This document shows positions 26,052-33,617 of a DNA stretch of 64,000 bases, in pieces. Location: positions 486,152 to 550,151 of the forward strand of contig RQYE01000001.1 of the NCBI GenBank assembly GCA_004010535.1, given 5' to 3'. Numbering within the stretch: the first letter of the stretch is position 1; every line of letters starts with the position of its first letter. The DNA is from Coriobacteriales bacterium OH1046 (lineage in GTDB: Bacteria > Actinomycetota > Coriobacteriia > Coriobacteriales > Atopobiaceae). The position numbers and the translations under genes were made by a program. The notes below the pieces were generated by a model that was not told the DNA's origin, did no database searches, and saw only the letters and a program-made list of their open reading frames with translations.

Positions 26052-27182
26052 TTATGCCCAACCATCCTCGTCCTCCTCGATCTCCTCGTCCTCGACGTCC
26101 TTCTTGAGGGCGAGCAGGCAGGCTGCGGTCACGCAGGAGCCGGCAAGCAGGGCGATGAAATAGCCGAGGATGTTGGAGCATGCGAAGAAGATGACGAAGA
26201 CGCCGCCATGGGGCGCGATGATGCCGACATTCATGACGTAGGAGAGGACGGCACCCACTGCGGAGCCGGCCATGAGGGACGGGATGACGCGCAGGGGATC
26301 GGCAACGGCATACGGGATGGCGAACTCGGTGATCATGCAGGCGGCACCGACGAAGCAGCCGGCGACGGAACCGGTCGAACGCTCCTCGGACGTGAACTTC
26401 TTCTTGCCCATCGCATTGGCGACGAGGACGGCGATGGCGATGCCCAGGGGAGGCGTGCAGCAGGCGACGAAGTTGGCGCCCATGGGCATGCAGGCGGGGT
26501 CAGCCGGGTTGGTGGCCTCGGCGAGCATGCCGACTGCGAACGCGTAGGCGATCTTGTTGACGGTACCGCCCATATCGAAGGCGAGCATGCAGCCCTGGAC
26601 GATGCCCAAGAGGATCTTGGAACCTTGGCTGAGGCCGGCGAGGAAGCTGGTGAGGGCGGCGTTGAGTGCCGCGAGGGGTGCGCCCACGACATAGTACATG
26701 AGATAGCACACGGCGCCGACGCCGACGAGCGGGATGATGAGCGTGGTCAGCAGGGAGCGGAGCATGCCGGACAGCGGGATCTTCTTCAGCAGGTTGACGA
26801 TATAGCCCGCGAGGAGGCCGGCGACGATGCCGCCGATGAAGCCGGACGGACCGTAGCTGCCGAGAGCGGAGGCACCCCAAGGGTCGAGGGCGAGCCAACC
26901 GCCGAACATACCGGGGGCGATACCGGGCTTATCCGCGATGCCGTAGGCAACGAAGCCGGCCATGATGGGCACCATGAAGGTATCGAGGCCGATCTTGCCG
27001 ATCCAGAATGTGGTGGAGGCGAAGTTCGCGCCCTGGGCGACGGTGCTGGGAATATCATATCCGCCGAAAAGGAAGCCGAGGGCGATGTAGATGCCGCCGG
27101 CAACGACGAACGGAAGCATATAGGAGACACCCGTCATGAGGGCGCCCTGAATCTGACGTCCGATGCTCTTGTTCTCGTCCAT
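26052..27182 (-). CDS. PTS fructose-family EIIC permease
   Basis: This membrane subunit of 376 residues from the fructose-specific PTS class has about 9 to 10 membrane segments. It begins GRQIQGALMTGVSYMLPFVVAGG, the usual FruA EIIC start, and ends in a short acidic tail. It transports the sugar that EIIB then phosphorylates. A, B and C domains are on separate chains here: EIIB is 71 bases upstream and EIIA is at 30661. The ATG at 27182 follows GGAGGGG; 44 upstream in-frame residues are not family-like. The substrate need not be fructose. Confidence 0.93.
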   Translation of the reverse strand: MDENKSIGRQIQGALMTGVSYMLPFVVAGGIYIALGFLFGGYDIPSTVAQGANFASTTFWIGKIGLDTFMVPIMAGFVAYGIADKPGIAPGMFGGWLALDPWGASALGSYGPSGFIGGIVAGLLAGYIVNLLKKIPLSGMLRSLLTTLIIPLVGVGAVCYLMYYVVGAPLAALNAALTSFLAGLSQGSKILLGIVQGCMLAFDMGGTVNKIAYAFAVGMLAEATNPADPACMPMGANFVACCTPPLGIAIAVLVANAMGKKKFTSEERSTGSVAGCFVGAACMITEFAIPYAVADPLRVIPSLMAGSAVGAVLSYVMNVGIIAPHGGVFVIFFACSNILGYFIALLAGSCVTAACLLALKKDVEDEEIEEDEDGWA

Positions 27183-27253
27183 TAAAAGAATCCCCTCCAA
27201 AAACGTGTTTATACAGAACCACTCGGAAAAGCTTGGAAGCAGAACGGGCGAGG

Positions 27254-27580
27254 CTACTGCTCGCACTTGCTGAAGATCAGGTCGGGCTTGGCGATCACGT
27301 CGCCGGGACGGCATGTGAAGAGGATGTCCTCCTTGCCGTGGAAGCGCTCGGCATTCTTGACCTGGACATCATTGGCGAAGACGATCAGGTCGGCCATATC
27401 GATCTCGGAGGGCTTGAGCTCGTTCTCCACGCCGATGGCGCCCTGGGTCTCGACCTTGACCTTGATGCCGTGCTTCTTGCACGCCTTCTTGATCGCATCC
27501 GCAGCCATGTAGGTATGGGCGATGCCAGTCGCACATGAGGTGACACCGACGCAAACCTTGATCTCTGAAAGCTTCTTCAT
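27254..27580 (-). CDS. PTS fructose-family EIIB
   Basis: This phosphotransfer subunit of 108 residues has the phosphorylated Cys at 16 within VTSCATGIAHTYMAAD, typical of the fructose-type IIB domain. It takes phosphate from EIIA and gives it to the incoming sugar at EIIC. It is a free-standing domain, 112 bases downstream of the aldolase-like gene and upstream of EIIC. Confidence 0.94.
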   Translation of the reverse strand: MKKLSEIKVCVGVTSCATGIAHTYMAADAIKKACKKHGIKVKVETQGAIGVENELKPSEIDMADLIVFANDVQVKNAERFHGKEDILFTCRPGDVIAKPDLIFSKCEQ

Positions 27581-27644
27581 GTTGTTTCACCTCCTCGTTC
27601 GCGTATCCGATACGGTTGATGCGGGTTTGTACGAGTCGCGTACC

Positions 27645-27679
27645 GTGGAGCCGTCTGGGATCATCCCAAGCGGCTCCAC
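27645..27679. other. Intercistronic hairpin between aldolase-like and EIIB genes
   Basis: A 9-bp outer stem (27645-27653 with 27671-27679) carries an inner GGGAT/ATCCC stem. There is no T-run. Beside it on the minus strand lies TATAAT (27682-27687), so an internal promoter for the PTS genes is possible. Confidence 0.5.
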
Positions 27680-27692
27680 AAATTATACATAA

Positions 27693-28550
27693 TCACTTGC
27701 CGTTCTTGAAGAGCGTAAGCACGTTCTTCGTGTACTCCTTGATGAAGTCGACCTGGGCCTCTTGGGCATCATGCCACTGCTTGCCGGCATACTCGCCCTT
27801 GAGCAGCTCGATCATGTTCTGCGTGGCGGCCTGGCCGAGATAGCTGTAGTAGTTGAGCTTGGAGACGCCGGCGGTGATGGCAGCGCGGATCTGGTCCTCG
27901 TCGACGCCGGAGCCGCCGTGCATGACGACGCGGCAGGACGGGGGCATGGCAGCGCGGATATCGCGGACGCGCTGGATATCGAGCTCGGGGGATTCGGCGT
28001 AGATACCGTGGGCCGTGCCGAAGCAGACGGCCAGGGCGTCGACGCCGGAGCGCTCGGCGAAGTCGGCCGCTTGCGCGGGATCGGTGAAGGTGGTCTTGAT
28101 GGTCTCACGCGTCCAGCCCTCTCCCATGGCGAGCGTCATGATGCCCAGCTCCGCCTCGACGCTGATGCCCATCCTGTGCGCGAATTCCACGAACTCCTTG
28201 ACCTTGGAGAGATTCTCCTCGTACGGAAGGCGGGAGAGATCGTACATGACCGAGGAGAAGCCGGCTCGGATGCAGCGCAGGACGAAGGAGAAATCCGCAC
28301 CATGATCGACATGGACGCACACGGGGACCTTGGCCTTCTTGGCATATTCGACCATGAGGGGGCCGACCACCTCGACCTTGATGCCGCCCTCGTCATGGAC
28401 CTGGGCATGATCGATGATGATGGGTACGTTGACCTCCTCGGCAGCAGCGATGACGCCGCGGACCGTCTCGAGGTTCGGGGTATTGATGCAACCGATGCAA
28501 TACCCGCCGTCCTCGGCGTCCTTGAGCATTTGGCACATGTTTGCAAGCAT
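27693..28550 (-). CDS. Class II ketose-bisphosphate aldolase-like protein, divergent phosphate sites
   Basis: The protein has 285 residues in the class II aldolase fold (FBA/GatY/KbaY). Zinc and base regions are kept (VHVDHGADF, VMHGGSGVDE). The usual MxDGS has become MYDLSRLPYEEN, and the canonical SKINVxT(D/E)L phosphate loop is SKLNYYSYLGQ. These changes argue against ordinary fructose 1,6-bisphosphate and for a ketose with different phosphorylation or chain length. It is the second gene of the operon, after the ketose 3-epimerase. The true reaction is unknown. Confidence 0.85.
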   Translation of the reverse strand: MLANMCQMLKDAEDGGYCIGCINTPNLETVRGVIAAAEEVNVPIIIDHAQVHDEGGIKVEVVGPLMVEYAKKAKVPVCVHVDHGADFSFVLRCIRAGFSSVMYDLSRLPYEENLSKVKEFVEFAHRMGISVEAELGIMTLAMGEGWTRETIKTTFTDPAQAADFAERSGVDALAVCFGTAHGIYAESPELDIQRVRDIRAAMPPSCRVVMHGGSGVDEDQIRAAITAGVSKLNYYSYLGQAATQNMIELLKGEYAGKQWHDAQEAQVDFIKEYTKNVLTLFKNGK

Positions 28551-28592
28551 TTCGAACTCCTTCTTCCTCGGAAGACAATAAAGGCGATGGCG

Positions 28593-29498
28593 CTAGTCGG
28601 CGAGCTGGAGGCCGGGGCCGGGCTCGCGGCGGGCATCGACCTCATCGGCGATGCGCGCAAGGTTCTCGAGACCGCGGACAGCGAGCTCCTCGCCGGTCTC
28701 GCAGAAACGGCGCCAGATGGCGCAGTTGCCTGCGAGCTCCTCGAAGTTGGGATCGAAGGACTCGATGACGCAGTATCCGTCGTAATCGATATCCTCGAGC
28801 GCGTTGAAGAAATCGTGGAAGTTGACCATGCCGGTGCCGGGGATGCCGCGCTGATTCTCGTTGACATGGACGTAGCCCAGGTACTTTTTGCCGCAGAGCT
28901 TGACCGGATCGACGAAATTGCTCTCCTCGTGACTCATATGGAAGCAGTCGAGATGGACCTTGATGTTATCGGTGCCGACGGCCTTGCAGAACTCGACCGC
29001 CTCGAGGGCGGTGTTCAAAAAGTGGGTTTCGAAACGGTTCACGCACTCGACGACGATGGTGAGCTCCGGATAGGTCTCCCTGGCATACTCGCAGACCTGG
29101 CGCATATTCTCAACACCCCACGCCCACTCCTGCTTGGTCTTCATCTTGCGGGTGATATAGCCCCAACCGGCGTAGTTGACCCCTCCGGAGATCGTGGCGC
29201 CGAGCTCCTTGGAAACATCGACCATGAGCTTCATGTGCGCGAGGGCGGCGGCGCGGATGGCGGGATCGGGCGAGATGGGATTGGTATCGAGACCGAGGGT
29301 GGTGGTGGTGACGGGGATCAGATCGGTCTTGGCGAGCTCGGCCTTGACCTGCTCCACGGGGAAGGTATCGGGGTGCGCGACGGCGAAATCGATGACTTCG
29401 AAGCCGAGTTCATCAGCTTTGGCGATGACCCACAGATCCTCCTCGGTGAAGACCTCGCTCCAGATGAACGTATCGACGCCGAACTTGAATTTCCTCAC
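28593..29498 (-). CDS. D-tagatose/D-allulose 3-epimerase-family ketose epimerase
   Basis: This TIM-barrel protein of 301 residues has the four metal/catalytic positions of ketose 3-epimerases in order: Glu in VVECVNRFETHFLN, Asp in HLDCFHMSHEE, His in GYVHVNENQRGIPGTG and Glu in CVIESFD. The family inverts C3 of free ketoses, including small ones. GTG at 29498 preceded by AAGGAG is chosen; 47 upstream in-frame residues fall in the promoter. It is the first gene of the operon. Whether it acts on a hexulose, pentulose or erythrulose cannot be told from sequence. Confidence 0.85.
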   Translation of the reverse strand: MRKFKFGVDTFIWSEVFTEEDLWVIAKADELGFEVIDFAVAHPDTFPVEQVKAELAKTDLIPVTTTTLGLDTNPISPDPAIRAAALAHMKLMVDVSKELGATISGGVNYAGWGYITRKMKTKQEWAWGVENMRQVCEYARETYPELTIVVECVNRFETHFLNTALEAVEFCKAVGTDNIKVHLDCFHMSHEESNFVDPVKLCGKKYLGYVHVNENQRGIPGTGMVNFHDFFNALEDIDYDGYCVIESFDPNFEELAGNCAIWRRFCETGEELAVRGLENLARIADEVDARREPGPGLQLAD

Positions 29499-29595
29499 GG
29501 TGCTTCTCCTTCCAACACGGCTGGCTGCCGACGCGAGCTGAACGCCCCACAGGTGAATCGGAGAACTCGAAGACGTCCCATTCGACGTCTTCTCC

Positions 29596-29636
29596 ATTAT
29601 ATCGAAAGCTAGTGTAAGCGACACGTAAGTTAAGCG
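29596..29636 (-). promoter_or_regulatory. Promoter and candidate DeoR operator of the sugar operon
   Basis: A perfect TATAAT (29596-29601, minus strand) lies just downstream of a direct repeat TAAGCG-N10-TAAGCG (29615-29636, plus-strand reading). The segment CGTAAGTTAAGCG (29624-29636) resembles CGATTAGTTTAGCG in front of the EIIA gene. This is a likely shared operator for the adjacent DeoR protein. Confidence 0.5.
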
Positions 29637-29707
29637 CAAGGTTTAAACGGTATTTTTTTCACCTTGAATGGTAATTCAACATGCATAACTTCCGTTCTAC
29701 CTTCGTT

Positions 29708-30514
29708 TTAGGCGATCAAAAGTTGCGGGCCATGTTCGATCCGGGAAACCGCTTTGCGCATATAACCCTCTGGATCCCTGTCGATGATGATCCGATCGAG
29801 GTCGCCGAGGGTCGCGAATCGCACGAAATTATGCAAGCCGACCTTGGAATAGTCCATGAGCATGGTGCGCTGCCGCGCGTGGCCCAGAAGCGTGGACTTG
29901 ATCTCCCCCGCAGCCTCGTTCTCGGTCATGAAGCCCTGTTCCTCGGTGAAGCTATTGGTGGCGAGGAACGCCTTGTCGACGTAGATCTTCTGCACGAGCT
30001 CGAGCGTGAGCGCACCGCAGAAGTAATGGTGGTTGTAGCGCAGCGTCCCGCCGAGCAGGACGAGGGTGGCATTCGGCAGACGCTTGTTGACGAGGTTCGC
30101 GATGGCGAGGTCATGCGTGACGATGGTGATATCCGACTTGCTCTCGAGCTGGACCACGAACTCGAATGTGGTGGAACCCGAGTCGACGATGATGGAGTCG
30201 CCATCGCGGACCATACCGGCTGCGAGGCGTGCGATCTTGCGCTTCGCGGAGACGTTCACCCCCATGCGATCGTTGATATCGGCGACGACGAGGGTGTGGT
30301 CTAGGGGCAGCGCACCACCATGCACGCGCTGGAGGCGGCCCCGGCGCTCGAGTTCGTTGAGATCGCCGCGCGCGGTAACGGCCGAGACCCCGAACCGCTC
30401 GCAAATGCGATCGACGGTGATCGACCCATCCGTCTCGAGGATGCGCGCGATCTCGCTACGGCGCTCTTCCACGCGGAAGGCACGCGGGAGGCTCTTCTCG
30501 TCGCCTTGGCCCAT
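29708..30514 (-). CDS. DeoR-family sugar-phosphate-responsive regulator
   Basis: This regulator of 268 residues has an N-terminal DeoR winged helix (about 18-75; ICERFGVSAVTARGDLNELE, RVHGGAL) and a C-terminal DeoRC sensor of the sugar-isomerase fold (VDSGSTTFEF, LATNSF). It lies upstream of, and in the same direction as, the sugar operon and downstream of EIIA. It probably represses both transcripts until a phosphorylated sugar intermediate binds. Confidence 0.92.
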   Translation of the reverse strand: MGQGDEKSLPRAFRVEERRSEIARILETDGSITVDRICERFGVSAVTARGDLNELERRGRLQRVHGGALPLDHTLVVADINDRMGVNVSAKRKIARLAAGMVRDGDSIIVDSGSTTFEFVVQLESKSDITIVTHDLAIANLVNKRLPNATLVLLGGTLRYNHHYFCGALTLELVQKIYVDKAFLATNSFTEEQGFMTENEAAGEIKSTLLGHARQRTMLMDYSKVGLHNFVRFATLGDLDRIIIDRDPEGYMRKAVSRIEHGPQLLIA

Positions 30515-30534
30515 GATGCTCCAACCTACGGATT

Positions 30535-30572
30535 GCTTTCGTATATAGGCATTATTCTAGCAAAACGAAAGC
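30535..30572. promoter_or_regulatory. Inverted repeat in the DeoR gene promoter
   Basis: GCTTTCG (30535-30541) and CGAAAGC (30566-30572) form a 7-bp inverted repeat flanking an AT-rich segment with a TAGAAT-like -10 on the minus strand. It is a possible autoregulatory site. Confidence 0.4.
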
Positions 30573-30611
30573 ATTGAAGAACGGTTCGGTTTTGATTGCA
30601 CGCATAGGGAA

Positions 30612-30638
30612 AGCCCGGCATGGTGATGCCGGGCTGCG
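30612..30638 (-). terminator. Intrinsic terminator after EIIA gene
   Basis: A perfect 10-bp stem AGCCCGGCAT/ATGCCGGGCT (30612-30621 with 30626-30635), a 4-base loop and a short T-run on the minus strand lie downstream of the EIIA stop. Confidence 0.65.
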
Positions 30639-30660
30639 GGCGCATACGACGAGCTGGAGT

Positions 30661-31134
30661 TTATAGCGAGTCCTCATCATCCTCGAGGTTCGCGTTGATG
30701 AGGGCGGCGATCTCCTCGGCATCGGAAGATGCCTTGACGGTCTCGCGGAAGTCCTCCTGCATCAGCATGACGGCGACCTTGGAGAGGAGCTTGAGGTGGG
30801 TGGTGCCAGCCTCGGCACCCGGAACGAGCAGGGAGATGGCACAGGTGATCTTATCCTCGTCCATGGTCTCCCAGTCGGAGATCTCGTTGGCATACTTCAC
30901 GACGATGACAGCGGCCTGCTTGATGGCGTCGGCTTTGGCATGCGGGATGGCGAAGCCGTTGACCATGCCCGTGGAGCCCTCTTCCTCGCGCTTATGGTAC
31001 GCAGCGAGAACGGCAGCGGCGTCATCTGCGACACCGAGCTCGACGGCTTTCCCGGACAGGAAGGTAAGCGCCTCTTCGATGGTGGTTGCGGGGTTATCAA
31101 GGAACACGTGGGACGCCTGCATGAAGCCGCTCAT
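30661..31134 (-). CDS. PTS fructose/mannitol-family EIIA
   Basis: This cytoplasmic phosphotransfer protein of 157 residues has the phospho-His at 65 in GFAIPHAKADAI, preceded by the usual EREE/GSTGMVNG region. It takes phosphate from HPr and donates it to EIIB at 27254. It has its own promoter and operator-like site and its own terminator, separate from the EIIBC operon. The ATG at 31134 follows GAGG at good spacing; the TTG two codons earlier is too close to it. Confidence 0.93.
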   Translation of the reverse strand: MSGFMQASHVFLDNPATTIEEALTFLSGKAVELGVADDAAAVLAAYHKREEEGSTGMVNGFAIPHAKADAIKQAAVIVVKYANEISDWETMDEDKITCAISLLVPGAEAGTTHLKLLSKVAVMLMQEDFRETVKASSDAEEIAALINANLEDDEDSL

Positions 31135-31194
31135 AGTCAATCCTCTCTTTGGGGCATGGCCCGAACGATCCGATCCCTCGGCATGCTGTATGCC

Positions 31195-31214
31195 ATAATA
31201 CGATTAGTTTAGCG
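31195..31214 (-). promoter_or_regulatory. -10 box and operator-like motif of the EIIA gene
   Basis: TATTAT (31195-31200, minus strand) directly adjoins CGATTAGTTTAGCG (31201-31214). This matches the motif at 29624-29636 in all but a few positions and suggests co-regulation by the DeoR protein. Confidence 0.45.
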
Positions 31215-31267
31215 CATGGCTCGATGCCGGGGAGCGTGCGCACGATGAAGAGGATCGAAAAAAGCCC

Positions 31268-31285
31268 CGCACGGTTCTCCGTGCG
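31268..31285 (-). terminator. Terminator-like hairpin with T6 tail
   Basis: A perfect CGCACGG/CCGTGCG stem with a 4-base loop is followed on the minus strand by GGGC and six T. The nearest minus-strand gene upstream is the PfkB gene ending at 31970, so this could end read-through of that operon, antisense to the membrane gene. Confidence 0.4.
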
Positions 31286-31357
31286 CCTTCGGGCCGACGA
31301 ATTGTGCCGGGGCCGGCTTGATCGGCCCTGCGCAGCGCGAGGAAGGATCTCAGCACC

Positions 31358-31846
31358 ATGCCCCCTATCAGCCCCATCATCATCGCCGATATCATCCTCG
31401 CCACCATCCTCATCCTCTGGATCGTCTTCTATGTACTCGTGCAGCGCAGGGAGATGGCCTTTGCGGGCGATCTCAACGTTCTCACCGTGATCCCGCCCGC
31501 AGTCCTGGTTGCCTACGGTATCTGGTACCTATGGGACAACCCCTCCCCCGAGAGCCTCGCGGTCCTCTTGATCGCACTCATCTTCTTCGTCTTCTTCGGC
31601 CTCGGCAGCGGTGGCCTCACCGAGCGGGGAATCGTGGGCAACGGCGGCTTCACGACCGAATGGAGCCGTGTCAAGGAGATCTGGTTCCAATCGACACGCG
31701 GCGGCAAAAGCGTCGCCGTCATGTACCGGATCAACGGAATGCCCGGCACGCGTCACTTCTACGTCCCCGGCAACGACCGCAAGAACCTCTCGCGCTACAT
31801 CAGGGCGCATTGGGGCAAGGCCCCGGGCGACCGCAAGCCGGAATAG
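31358..31846 (+). CDS. Hypothetical membrane protein
   Basis: The protein has 162 residues and three hydrophobic segments (about 5-26, 40-58 and 67-83) followed by a soluble domain of about 75 residues. The soluble part (TTEWSRVKEIWFQ... GTRHFYVP) has the beta-strand pattern of PH-like DUF domains in small membrane proteins. No family is firmly recognised. It stands alone on the plus strand between minus-strand operons, with AGGA ten bases before the ATG. Confidence 0.65.
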   Translation: MPPISPIIIADIILATILILWIVFYVLVQRREMAFAGDLNVLTVIPPAVLVAYGIWYLWDNPSPESLAVLLIALIFFVFFGLGSGGLTERGIVGNGGFTTEWSRVKEIWFQSTRGGKSVAVMYRINGMPGTRHFYVPGNDRKNLSRYIRAHWGKAPGDRKPE

Positions 31847-31969
31847 CGGACGGCGCGCTCTGGAACGACCGCGACAGGCGCATACATCAAGAAAAGGGCG
31901 CCGACCTGAGCCAGCACCCTGGCGAGATGCGCGAACGACCCCATATGCCCTCTCCAGCAGAGCGGGAGA

Positions 31970-32881
31970 TTACGCCCCGTAGCGTGAGAGAAGGCCCTCG
32001 ACCTCGGCGCGCGTTGCCAGATTAGGAGAGAAGGCGCTCGCGGAACCCGTGCAGACCCCCCAGCGGAACGCCTCGGCATAGTCGCCGGCGGACTCGATGA
32101 GGCCTGAGATGAAGCCCGCGACCATGGAATCGCCTGCGCCGACGGAGTTGACGAGCACGCCGACGGGAGCAGGTCCCTCGTGAACGGAGCCGTCCTCGGC
32201 GACGAGCACGGCACCCTCCCCCGCCATGGAGACGAGGACATTACGCGCACCGAGCTCCTGCATCTTCTTGGCGTACGGGATGACCTCCGCGCGCGTCTTG
32301 AGCGTGACGCCGAAGATCTCGCCCAGCTCATGATTGTTGGGCTTGACGAAGAGGGGCCTGTACGGGAGGACGCGCATGAGGAGGTCGCGGGTGGCGTCCA
32401 CGACGATATCGACGCTGCGGCCCTCCATGCGGGCCATGATGCGCTCGTACATATCGTCGGGGAGCATCGAGGGGATGGAACCCGAAACGACGAGGATATC
32501 GCCCGTCGCAAGCTCATCGAGCTTGCCGAAGAGCGCATCGATGTCTGCGGACTGGATATCGGGGCCGATACCGTTGATCTCCGTCTCCTCGCGTGCCTTC
32601 GCCTTGAGGTTGATGCGCGTCATGCCTTTCTCGATCTGGATGAAATCGCAGGTCACACCGTATTCTTCGAGGAGCGCTTCGAGTTCGGCTCCGGTGAACC
32701 CCGCAGCGAAGCCCAGTGCGCGGTTGGCATGGCCGAGATTACCCAGCACGATGGACACGTTGACGCCTTTGCCGCCGGGAAGTATCTGCTCGTAGCCGAC
32801 GCGGTTGATCTCGCCCAGCACCAGCTCGTCGAGACGGACGATATAATCGAGGCTGGGATTGAACGTTACGGTATGGATCAT
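31970..32881 (-). CDS. PfkB-family 1-phosphofructokinase/tagatose-6-phosphate kinase
   Basis: This sugar kinase of 303 residues begins MIHTVTFNPSLDYIVRL, the classic FruK/LacC start, has GGKGVNVS near residue 38 and the catalytic GAGDSMVAGF near 250. It phosphorylates a ketose 1-phosphate or 6-phosphate to the bisphosphate. GGAGG lies 7 bases before the ATG at 32881. It follows ribokinase and a P-loop NTPase on the same strand and could also serve the PTS operon at 22.7-29.5 kb, which has no PfkB kinase of its own. Confidence 0.9.
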   Translation of the reverse strand: MIHTVTFNPSLDYIVRLDELVLGEINRVGYEQILPGGKGVNVSIVLGNLGHANRALGFAAGFTGAELEALLEEYGVTCDFIQIEKGMTRINLKAKAREETEINGIGPDIQSADIDALFGKLDELATGDILVVSGSIPSMLPDDMYERIMARMEGRSVDIVVDATRDLLMRVLPYRPLFVKPNNHELGEIFGVTLKTRAEVIPYAKKMQELGARNVLVSMAGEGAVLVAEDGSVHEGPAPVGVLVNSVGAGDSMVAGFISGLIESAGDYAEAFRWGVCTGSASAFSPNLATRAEVEGLLSRYGA

Positions 32882-33002
32882 GCAGCCACCTCCACAGGGA
32901 TTGCAAACCGGCGATATGCCCATCATACGACACTTGCCCGGCGGTGAGGTGCGCGTGGGAAACGAACCCGCCGAGCGATTGCGGAAGGGCTTCGGGAGGC
33001 CG

Positions 33003-33617
33003 TCAGTCCTCGAGGAAGGCCAGCACCTCGGAAAGAAGCGCATCGAGTTTCTCCTGGAAGTCCTCGGTATTGCCGACGATGCGATAATGGGGATGCCGCT
33101 CCCATGCCGCGATGAGGCGATCGTCGACAGCGATCGCCTGCTCGGGCGTCTCGACACGAGCGGTGTTGTTGCCGAGGATATAGGCGCCTTCCAGACCCTT
33201 CGCCGCGCTCACCAGATGGAAGACCGCATCGTAGCGCTCGTAGACGCCCTCCTGCGTGAGACCGTAGGCGGCGAGCGTCTCGGCGAGGCAGCCCTCCGTC
33301 ATGTATCCGCCATTATCCATGAGGCCGCGATCGTGTATGAGGATGACCTCACCCTCGTCCATCTCCTCGGCAGCATGGCAAAAGACGCGCTCCTTGACGA
33401 GCTGCATCTCGAAGACGCTTCGCTGGAAATGGTCGTAGGAACGGCAGGTCCATGGGGCGACGCCGCCCAAGATGAGCTCGGTCGCGACCTCGGGCACGAA
33501 AAGGAGCCGCAGACCCCGCCCCTCGAGCTGCGTGCGCAGGAAGTGCAGGGCGGTCGTCTTGCCCGAACAGGGACCACCCGTGATGACGATGGACCTGATA
33601 CGGGACAGATCGCCCAT
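33003..33617 (-). CDS. P-loop NTPase (AAA_28/NadR-like)
   Basis: This protein of 204 residues has Walker A TGGPCSGKTTAL near the N-terminus and an acidic LIHDRGLMD segment that may be Walker B. It resembles the AAA_28 or NadR ribosylnicotinamide-kinase-like group of small ATP-binding proteins. Its substrate is unknown. Its ATG overlaps the ribokinase stop by one base, so it is translationally coupled to a sugar kinase; a small-molecule kinase role is plausible. Confidence 0.75.
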   Translation of the reverse strand: MGDLSRIRSIVITGGPCSGKTTALHFLRTQLEGRGLRLLFVPEVATELILGGVAPWTCRSYDHFQRSVFEMQLVKERVFCHAAEEMDEGEVILIHDRGLMDNGGYMTEGCLAETLAAYGLTQEGVYERYDAVFHLVSAAKGLEGAYILGNNTARVETPEQAIAVDDRLIAAWERHPHYRIVGNTEDFQEKLDALLSEVLAFLED

